Source: a virus. Taken from it: 21,100 nt of DNA. The notes under the pieces were generated by a model. That model was not told where the DNA came from and did not search any database. It saw nothing but the letters and a program-made list of their open reading frames with translations. Where the stretch lies: positions 1 to 21,100 of IMG/VR virus record IMGVR_UViG_3300030419_004055; one strand, given 5' to 3'. Numbering within the stretch: the first letter of the stretch is position 1; the number at the start of each line of letters is the position of its first letter. The translations under genes and the position numbers were made by a program. Positions 14,736 through 20,774 of the stretch are shown here, piece by piece.

Positions 14736-15461
14736 ATGCCGATAGGAAGACCGCTAGATTTAACCGCTAATGTTGCTAGAAAGGATATTTCAGTAACAGC
14801 GACTGCGGGACAGACCCAGTTTACTGTCCAAGGCGGTTATAGAATTAATGAGATAGGTGTATATCGTAATGGTGTTCGATTGGTAACTGGTAAAGATTAC
14901 ACGGCAAGTGATGGGGCAACAGTCACTTTACTTTCTGCTGCAACTGCCGATGATGTAATTAATTTTCAGATTTTTGATTCATTTAATATTGCTGATGCTA
15001 TTAATTCTGATTCATCCGATCAAACCATTAATGGTAATTTAACGGTTACTGGTGATATAGTTGGTGTCAGCACAAGAATGATAGGTGCGGTTGGTATTCA
15101 ATCGGGTGGAACTCAGATTGGTGCTGGCGTTACAACACTGAATTTTGTGGGAAGCGGTAACACATTTGCTTATGATGCTTCTGCTAATAGAGTGGATATT
15201 AGCATTTCTGGTAGTGGAAGTGGTGGTGGTTTAGGAACTGCTATTAATTATGCGGATGGTAGTACTGCATCTCCATTCAGTTATATTGGTAATTCAGTTG
15301 ATGTAACCGAGAATATGATGATTGGTACTTCTAAAGCTGGTGGTAACAGTTCTTATGTTGTTTCAATTTTCCCTTCAACGACTATTGCTTCTGGTGTTGC
15401 GGTTACAGTGGGTGCTGGTAAGACCCTGGTTCTTGATGTACTACAAATCGGAGATCTCTAA
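14736..15461 (+). CDS. Fibre-like virion protein with head domain (241 aa)
   Basis: Residues ~15-88 (DISVTATAGQTQFTVQGGYR, VYRNGVRLVTGKDYTASDGATVTL, then a hydrophobic strand) are the same head domain as at the N-terminus of the 475-aa fibre at 1061. Next come NGNLTVTGDIVGVS and GIQSGGTQIGAGVTTLNF, a module also in the partial protein ending at 497. The C-terminal third (NMMIGTSKAGGNSSYVVSIF, then VAVTVGAGKTLVLDVLQIGDL) is beta-rich and not recognised. It looks like a short fibre or fibre-base protein bearing the docking domain without a long shaft. Its TAA overlaps the next ATG by one base. Confidence 0.78.
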   Translation: MPIGRPLDLTANVARKDISVTATAGQTQFTVQGGYRINEIGVYRNGVRLVTGKDYTASDGATVTLLSAATADDVINFQIFDSFNIADAINSDSSDQTINGNLTVTGDIVGVSTRMIGAVGIQSGGTQIGAGVTTLNFVGSGNTFAYDASANRVDISISGSGSGGGLGTAINYADGSTASPFSYIGNSVDVTENMMIGTSKAGGNSSYVVSIFPSTTIASGVAVTVGAGKTLVLDVLQIGDL

Positions 15462-15799
15462 TGAGTAAGTTAGTTGTACAAAGCATAGAAGGACCTAATG
15501 ATAATGCCAATAGGTTTCCTGATGGTCTGAGTGTTACAGGCATCACTACTCTGGCAAGTTCTGGTGGTATAACAACTACGGGTGGTGTATTATTTGTGGG
15601 TGCAGGTGCTTCTGTCGGTGGTAGATTGGAAGTTTCTGGAATCACTAGTGTTGGGGATGTGGTATCAAGTGGTATTGTTACTGCGGATTCAGGAAGTTTT
15701 GGTGGAACTGTAACTGCTAATGCTTTTTCTGGTGATGGTTCAAATTTAACAGGATTACCTGCTGGATTTACTGAATTAGATGCAATGCTTTTTAACTAA
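15461..15799 (+). CDS. Short fibre-like virion protein (112 aa)
   Basis: Begins MSKLVVQSIEGPND, then GLSVTGITTLASSGGITTTGG, a GAGASVGGRLEVSGITSVG segment, DVVSSGIVTAD, and NAFSGDGSNLTGLPAG, ending in LDAMLFN. Nearly every module is found in other fibre-like genes of the window, so it is a mosaic of shared blocks. It overlaps the previous stop (TAATG) and is probably translationally coupled to it, suggesting the two products work together. A connector or short-fibre role is inferred. A late motif straddles its stop codon. Confidence 0.75.
   Translation: MSKLVVQSIEGPNDNANRFPDGLSVTGITTLASSGGITTTGGVLFVGAGASVGGRLEVSGITSVGDVVSSGIVTADSGSFGGTVTANAFSGDGSNLTGLPAGFTELDAMLFN
15656..15688 (+). repeat. 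33-nt dispersed repeat, copy 3 (DVVSSGIVTAD module)
   Basis: Identical over 33 nt to 240-272, about 15.4 kb away, in a different fibre gene; flanking sequence diverges on both sides. Confidence 0.9.
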
Positions 15800-15802
15800 A
15801 TA
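15795..15802 (+). promoter_or_regulatory. Degenerate T4-type late promoter motif ACTAAATA
   Basis: ACTAAATA straddles the TAA stop at 15797-15799 and ends 16 nt before ATG 15819. It has two changes from TATAAATA but the TAAATAACTAAAAAA context is the same as at 14713 onward. Confidence 0.5.
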
Positions 15803-15818
15803 ACTAAAAAAAGAAATC

Positions 15819-16223
15819 ATGACGCTTCAAAGAACACAATTGATAGGCATTACTTCCATTACAGGTATTAATACTGTTGGTATTTTTACTGCGGGAGTAA
15901 CTCCTATTCCAGTGGGAATTGCTTCTACTTCTTATATCAGAAGCGTTATTATGCATAACACTGGTACAGGAACTTGTAGATGTTCCTTGTATGTTAATCC
16001 TAATCATACTCCAGTTCAAACAGGGTTTGGTATTACATCGCAGAGAATTTTAAGAATTGATTTAGCACCTAACGAAACAAGTTTCTTTGAAACAAATTAT
16101 CCTATTGTATTAACTCCCAATGATTCCATTACTGGGGAAATTACAGCTCCTGATGTAGGTGGTGCAGGTATTGGATCAATGGTTAATTTTATCGTAAATG
16201 GCGATACAGATATAACATTCTGA
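15819..16223 (+). CDS. Small beta-rich virion protein (134 aa)
   Basis: The first ~25 residues are fibre-like (IGITSITGINTVGIFTAG). The rest reads as a beta-sandwich: SYIRSVIMHNTGTGTCRCSLYV, RILRIDLAPNETSFFETNYPIVLTPNDSITGEI, and a final hydrophobic strand VNFIVNG. The strand order matches the small proteins at 524 and 7630 (tNTGT-x-C-x-C-S-L-Y against NSADVTVSW; LAPNETS against VPADTT; LTPNDSI against LEENHSI), although identity is low. Two Cys (CRC) lie next to each other in one strand. It follows a late motif and precedes the propeller array. Structural role inferred. Confidence 0.72.
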   Translation: MTLQRTQLIGITSITGINTVGIFTAGVTPIPVGIASTSYIRSVIMHNTGTGTCRCSLYVNPNHTPVQTGFGITSQRILRIDLAPNETSFFETNYPIVLTPNDSITGEITAPDVGGAGIGSMVNFIVNGDTDITF

Positions 16224-16235
16224 TAGGGGTTTAAT

Positions 16236-17192
16236 ATGCCAATTAAATCACTGAACAGTAAGGACAGTTATTATAATTACTTCGCGGAATCGGGTACTTT
16301 GCAAGGCACTCTGTATAATTGGGGTGGAGATCGTGGTATATGGGCTGGTGGTTCAAATGGTGGTCCTTATGAGCTTACTATAGATTATATTTCAATACTA
16401 ACTACAGGTAATGCCAGTGATTTTGGTGACCTGTCAGATGCTCGTCAGTATCCTGCTGCGGTTTCCAATGGTCAGCGTGGGGTAATTGCAGGTGGTGATA
16501 GTGGACCTAAACTTAATGTGATTGATTATATAACTATTCCAACACTAGGAAACGCATTTGATTTTGGTGATCTCAATAATACTGCAGAGGGTCCTGCTTC
16601 ATGTTCGAGTAATGTCCGTGGATGTTTTGGTGGGGGTGGAACACCTAGTACTACTAATGCGATTGATTATATAACGATAGCAACTACTGGTAATGCAACA
16701 GACTTTGGTGATTTACAGGCTGCTAAAAAAGATGTAGCGGGAACTTCTGATGGGAGTCGTGGAGTTTTTGGTGGAGGTTATCAGGCTCCTACTTCTACTA
16801 ATGTAATAGGTTATATAACCATTGCAAGTACAGGTAATGCCACAGATTTTGGTGACCTGTCAGATGCACGATATCAGTTTGGTGCATGTTCTAGTAGAAC
16901 TCGTGGAATATGGATGGGTGGTAATGATGATGCAAGCAGCACAAATGTAATTGATTACGTAACGATAGCAACTACGGGTAATGCTACTGATTTTGGTGAT
17001 ACTACAGGAGACACTGAGAGAAATGCATGTTGTGCTAATGGAGAAAGAGGTGTAAGTGGTGGTGGACATAATGGAAGTTCAAAAATTAACATAATACAAT
17101 ATGTAACCATTGCAACTCCAGGAAATGCAACTGACTTTGGTGATTTAACTCAGACTCGTAGTGGTCCTGCTTCATGTTCGGGGGATGCATAA
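16236..17192 (+). CDS. Predicted six-bladed beta-propeller, copy 1 (318 aa)
   Basis: Six repeats of ~45-50 residues, each with a strand pair [IV].Y[IV][TS]I.T.GNA.DFGDL, a variable segment, and an RG[IV]..GG strand. There are six FGD motifs and six RG..(A/G)GG-type motifs. The first RG strand (GDRGIWAGG) lies at the N-terminus before the first FGD, and the last repeat stops at CSGDA, so the final blade would be closed by the N-terminal strand, the usual Velcro closure of kelch/RCC1-type propellers. The N-terminal ~25 residues (MPIKSLNSKDSYYNYF) probably attach it to the virion. No catalytic motif is seen. The variable faces between FGD and RG would suit ligand binding; adhesin role is inferred. 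A TAGGGG Shine-Dalgarno precedes the ATG. Confidence 0.8.
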   Translation: MPIKSLNSKDSYYNYFAESGTLQGTLYNWGGDRGIWAGGSNGGPYELTIDYISILTTGNASDFGDLSDARQYPAAVSNGQRGVIAGGDSGPKLNVIDYITIPTLGNAFDFGDLNNTAEGPASCSSNVRGCFGGGGTPSTTNAIDYITIATTGNATDFGDLQAAKKDVAGTSDGSRGVFGGGYQAPTSTNVIGYITIASTGNATDFGDLSDARYQFGACSSRTRGIWMGGNDDASSTNVIDYVTIATTGNATDFGDTTGDTERNACCANGERGVSGGGHNGSSKINIIQYVTIATPGNATDFGDLTQTRSGPASCSGDA

Positions 17193-18199
17193 TGGGAATA
17201 AAATCTTTAGGAAATTCAAAGGTAAAATATAAGGCAGTTTGGAAACAAACTGGATTAGAAGCTGCAGATCGTATTATGATTTGGTATGGAGATCGTGGAA
17301 TCTGGGGTGGAGGAGCATCAGGTAATGGTAGTCAATTGGATAGTATAGATTATAGGTCTTTAGCAACGACAGGTAATGCATCAGATTTTGGTGATTTAAC
17401 TCAGGCTAGACTTACTTGTTCAGGATGTTCTGATAGTAAAAGAGGATTATTTGGTAGTGGTACTTCAAGTAATGATGCTGGGGCGGTAAAAACTATTGAT
17501 TACATAACTATTGCAACTACAGGTGATGCTGCTGATTTTGGTGATTTAACAGTTAAATTTAACTATAGTACTTCATTTTCTGATGGTTCAAGAGGAATCT
17601 GGTCTACTGGACAGAATCAACCAAGTGCTGGGTATATCAATACCATGGATTATGTAACTATTGGAACCCTAGGAGATGCAACAGACTTTGGTGATAATAC
17701 ATTATTGCGTCATGCAGTTGCAGGATGTGCTAATGAAACTAGAGGACTGACTGGTGGGGGTATTGCTCCATCACCAGTTGGTACAAACAATACTATAGAT
17801 TATGTTACTATTGCTACAACAGGAAATGCAGTAGATTTTGGAGATTTAACTAACACTCCTTATGGTTTTGGTGCATGTTCATCACCAACTCGTGGAGTAT
17901 TTGCTGGAGGTGCTGCTCCTGCATCCCCATCATTTTATAATGTAATTGGTTATGTTACCATTGCAAATGCAGGAAATGCAACGGATTTTGGTGATTTGAA
18001 CTTTGATAAGGAAGGTTCCTTTGGAACTTCTAATGGTTCAAGAGGAGTATTTAGTGGTGGTTTTCAGGCTCCTACTCTTACACCTACTTATATTAATACT
18101 ATAGATTATGTGACCATTGCAACTCCAGGAAATGCCACCGATTTTGGTGATATGAATACTGCTAGAGCATATGGTGAAGCTATTTCGGGGGATGGTTAA
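17192..18199 (+). CDS. Predicted six-bladed beta-propeller, copy 2 (335 aa)
   Basis: The start at ATG 17192 is chosen over an in-frame ATG at 17174: it overlaps the previous stop as TAATG, has a GGGGGA Shine-Dalgarno, and gives the N-terminus MGIKSL, matching MPIKSL and MGLRTY of its two paralogs. Six FGD repeats and six RG[ILV] strands are again present, beginning GDRGIWGGG and ending AISGDG. Variable segments differ from copy 1 throughout (for example NDAGAVKT, QPSAGYINT, ASPSFYN), while the IDY[IV]TIATTGNATDFGDL framework is held. Role as a second alternative or additional receptor-binding propeller is inferred. Confidence 0.8.
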   Translation: MGIKSLGNSKVKYKAVWKQTGLEAADRIMIWYGDRGIWGGGASGNGSQLDSIDYRSLATTGNASDFGDLTQARLTCSGCSDSKRGLFGSGTSSNDAGAVKTIDYITIATTGDAADFGDLTVKFNYSTSFSDGSRGIWSTGQNQPSAGYINTMDYVTIGTLGDATDFGDNTLLRHAVAGCANETRGLTGGGIAPSPVGTNNTIDYVTIATTGNAVDFGDLTNTPYGFGACSSPTRGVFAGGAAPASPSFYNVIGYVTIANAGNATDFGDLNFDKEGSFGTSNGSRGVFSGGFQAPTLTPTYINTIDYVTIATPGNATDFGDMNTARAYGEAISGDG

Positions 18200-18201
18200 A
18201 G

Positions 18202-19185
18202 ATGGGACTTAGAACTTACAATACTAAATCTTCTTTCGAGGATCCATATACTGGGACTGGTCCTTTACGAGTAGCAGAGGTTACCAAATATTATGGAGAT
18301 CGTGGAATTTCTGCTGGTGGTGCAGATCCTTTTGTTAATGTAGTAGGTTATATTAATATAACACAGCCTGGAAATGCTACTGACTTTGGTGATATGACTG
18401 CTGCTACTGGATATGGTGCAGGATGTGCTGGTGGTGGAGGTCTGGCAAAGGCTAGTCGTGGATGTTATGGAGGAGGGCAAAATCCTTCTACTACTAATGA
18501 AATCCAGTATATAACTATAGCAACTCTAGGAAACTTCAGTGATTTTGGTGATTTATCCCAGTCTAGACTTGAGCTGGCAGCAGCGGCGGGTGGTAAAGCT
18601 GATAGAGGTGTATGGGCTGCTGGTTCAGATGGTTCTAATCTTACAGATAGGATAGATTATGTTACTATTGCAACTACAGGAAATGCCACTGATTTTGGTA
18701 ATGTGGACACGGATAGGAGAAGATGTGGTGGATTAAGTAGTGGTTATCGTATGGTTATTTGTGGAGGAACTGCTCAATCTGGAAGTCCTAACTCTAATGT
18801 TCTGGAGTATATAGAAATAGATACTGCTGGAAACGGAACAGATTTTGGTGATCTAACCGAATCTAAACATGAAGTGGGAACTGGGGGTAATGCAACTCGT
18901 GGAGTAATAGGTGGAGGTGATGCTGGTGCTGCTTCTAACGTAATAGAATATATAACGATAGCAACTCCTGGTAATGCAACAGATTTTGGTGATCTAACAG
19001 GAGCGCGTAATGCTATTGGTGCGTGTAACAATGATGCCCGTATTGTATGGATGGGTGGTCTCTTGAGTGGTAGTAATACTAATACTTGTGATTATGTAAA
19101 TATTGAAACACCAGGAAATGCAGTTGATTTTGGTGATATACAAACTAATCGTCGTTATGTTAGTAATGGTATTTCAGGGGATTAG
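18202..19185 (+). CDS. Predicted six-bladed beta-propeller, copy 3 (327 aa)
   Basis: Same plan as its two upstream paralogs: N-terminus MGLRTYNTKSSFEDPY, first strand GDRGISAGG, six FGD or FGN motifs and a C-terminus GISGD. It is the most diverged copy: the fourth RG strand reads YRMVICGGT, one FGD has become FGN, and two repeats have Glu at the strand (LEYIEID, YVNIETPG). Insertions such as GAGCAGGGGLAKAS lengthen the first blade. The gene begins 2 nt after the preceding stop. It is followed by a sigma70-type promoter and an oxygenase gene, as the glycine-rich genes of blocks A and B are. Confidence 0.8.
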   Translation: MGLRTYNTKSSFEDPYTGTGPLRVAEVTKYYGDRGISAGGADPFVNVVGYINITQPGNATDFGDMTAATGYGAGCAGGGGLAKASRGCYGGGQNPSTTNEIQYITIATLGNFSDFGDLSQSRLELAAAAGGKADRGVWAAGSDGSNLTDRIDYVTIATTGNATDFGNVDTDRRRCGGLSSGYRMVICGGTAQSGSPNSNVLEYIEIDTAGNGTDFGDLTESKHEVGTGGNATRGVIGGGDAGAASNVIEYITIATPGNATDFGDLTGARNAIGACNNDARIVWMGGLLSGSNTNTCDYVNIETPGNAVDFGDIQTNRRYVSNGISGD

Positions 19186-19190
19186 ATCTA

Positions 19191-19219
19191 TTGACGTATG
19201 GATAAATTGACTTTATAAT
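19191..19219 (+). promoter_or_regulatory. Sigma70 promoter before oxygenase of block D
   Basis: TTGACG (19191-19196, one change), a 17-nt spacer and a perfect TATAAT (19214-19219). Initiation near 19226 would leave only ~5 nt before ATG 19231, making the transcript nearly leaderless. Confidence 0.7.
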
Positions 19220-19230
19220 GAAAATAAAAA

Positions 19231-19887
19231 ATGTATAAAAAGGATGAACTTTTACAATTATTTCCTACTCCTATTCTAATTGCAAATTATCCATCTGATT
19301 ATTCTAAGGAATTAGAATGGATTAGAAAGTTAGAATGCAATAGACTTAATGGTGGTGGGATAAAAAAAGAAATAGATTGGAAAGCATCTCATCATAACCG
19401 TCAATCAGACGATACATTTTTGCTTGATAAACCAGAATTAAAAAAGATTCGTAAGTTTATTGATATAAAGATTATTAAGTATGTTAAGGAGATTCTAGGA
19501 TCATCAGATAAATTGATGATTACTCAATCATGGGTAAATAAGACAGCAAAAGGTGAGTCGCATCATCAACATGCACATCCTAATAGTCTAGTGAGTGGAG
19601 TGTGGTATCCTGTAATACATGATAAATTACCTCCTATTCAATTTCAAACTCCGATACAAAGAGATGTCTCATTAAATGTATCAAAATTTAATACTTTTAA
19701 TAGTGCAACATTTTTGTTACCTTTGAATAAAGGAGAGTTGATATTATTCCCTAGTAACTTATCTCATAGTGTACCAGCAAATCAATCTGATGAAGAAAGG
19801 ATTAGTTTGTCTTTCAATACTTGGAGTAGTAATGATCTTGGTAGTGTTGAGTCTCTTACCTATCTTCCTATAAGTCGTTTGAGTTAA
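19231..19887 (+). CDS. 2OG-Fe(II) oxygenase, 2OG-FeII_Oxy_5-like, HxH variant (218 aa)
   Basis: The opening LLQLFPTPILIANYPSD is typical of this phage and marine bacterial family. The core ESHHQHAHPNSLVSGVWYPV matches the H.H.N..SGV.Y motif, with H114 and H116 as likely ligands; GELILFPSNLSHSVPANQSDEERISLSFN supplies distal H179, the 2OG-anchoring Arg and the closing strand. This is the clearest family match among the three HxH proteins. Substrate unknown. It stands immediately after three beta-propeller genes, with its own sigma70 promoter. The next gene starts 4 nt after its stop, so the two may be co-transcribed. No Shine-Dalgarno is seen. Confidence 0.86.
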   Translation: MYKKDELLQLFPTPILIANYPSDYSKELEWIRKLECNRLNGGGIKKEIDWKASHHNRQSDDTFLLDKPELKKIRKFIDIKIIKYVKEILGSSDKLMITQSWVNKTAKGESHHQHAHPNSLVSGVWYPVIHDKLPPIQFQTPIQRDVSLNVSKFNTFNSATFLLPLNKGELILFPSNLSHSVPANQSDEERISLSFNTWSSNDLGSVESLTYLPISRLS

Positions 19888-19891
19888 AATT

Positions 19892-20719
19892 ATGTCTGAT
19901 TCTAAAATTGTAAAACAAGAGGTTGATAATAATATCATCACAGAAACTACTGGATTTCTTGTTCAAACTAATAATGTTAATGCCCATGCAGTTGAGAAGG
20001 TAAATAGATTTCTTCCTGAATTGGATGAAAAGACTAGAGCATTTGATCGTAATAATAGTCAAACCACATTATCAATGATGACTCTGACTATGATGACGGG
20101 TCAGTCCCCTTATCGTATGATGCGTCAGATTATGGCAGAGGTGGAGAAAAGAAAGGGAGCACTTGTAGAGGCACAAGTTAAACATGCGAGAGTTTTAAAA
20201 GAAATAGAGAAGTTGCAAGACTCTGAGGATACTGTATCACAGGCAAAGTATCGTCAGAAGTGTGTTAATATTGTAACGATGGAAAGTAAGATTAATGGTT
20301 CTTTTAAGGATATTGCTACTTTAATTGATGCATATAATAATATTAAAGAAAAGAATGGGATTACAGATTGGGATGAACAGGCATTTGAGAAGGAAGAAAA
20401 GAAACATCATGTGCGTCGTGGATTTGAATTGATGTATCGTAATCTTCTTGATGGTGGTAGAGCTTCAACTTCTACTATTGAATATTGTCAGCAATACGGA
20501 GTTCATCCGCAAGTCTGTCTTACTGAAGTATCAGGATATCTCCAATTTACAACAGAGAGAATTGCAAATAATGATCTTCCTCATGCCAATGATTTGGAAG
20601 AATTTTTGGATGAGATGGCAGATAAATACTATCTGAATGCTGATAAGACTGCTGAAAGGTTATTTGGCAAAGCTGACTTTGCTAACAATGATTACATGTA
20701 TAAAACAGTTAAGAAATAG
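19892..20719 (+). CDS. Alpha-helical phage protein of unknown function (275 aa)
   Basis: I do not recognise a named family. After a polar N-terminus (residues 1-55) there is a hydrophobic Met-rich stretch TLSMMTLTMMTGQSPYRMMRQIM at about 60-82, then long charged helices with coiled-coil character (VEKRKGALVEAQVKHARVLKEIEKLQ), and a mixed C-terminal domain with a Cys-containing segment (YCQQYGVHPQVCLTEVSGYL). Composition is quite unlike the beta-rich fibre genes around it. There is no signal peptide or catalytic motif. It starts 4 nt after the oxygenase and is followed by a late promoter. It could be an internal virion, assembly or early regulatory protein; the data do not choose. Confidence 0.7.
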   Translation: MSDSKIVKQEVDNNIITETTGFLVQTNNVNAHAVEKVNRFLPELDEKTRAFDRNNSQTTLSMMTLTMMTGQSPYRMMRQIMAEVEKRKGALVEAQVKHARVLKEIEKLQDSEDTVSQAKYRQKCVNIVTMESKINGSFKDIATLIDAYNNIKEKNGITDWDEQAFEKEEKKHHVRRGFELMYRNLLDGGRASTSTIEYCQQYGVHPQVCLTEVSGYLQFTTERIANNDLPHANDLEEFLDEMADKYYLNADKTAERLFGKADFANNDYMYKTVKK

Positions 20720-20729
20720 TATGCTTTTA

Positions 20730-20773
20730 ATGACATAAATATCTTTATAAATATCTAAAAAGTGTAGAAGCGC
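20730..20773 (+). repeat. Duplicated late-promoter leader, copy 2 (partner 12213-12256)
   Basis: 44 nt identical to 12213-12256, just before the fibre gene of block E. Non-coding identity exceeds that of the coding sequence downstream. Confidence 0.95.
20734..20753 (+). promoter_or_regulatory. Tandem T4-type late promoter motifs (CATAAATA, TATAAATA)
   Basis: CATAAATA at 20734-20741 and TATAAATA at 20746-20753, with the same 12-nt period as at 12217-12236. The second ends 21 nt before ATG 20775. Confidence 0.78.
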
Positions 20774-20774
20774 G

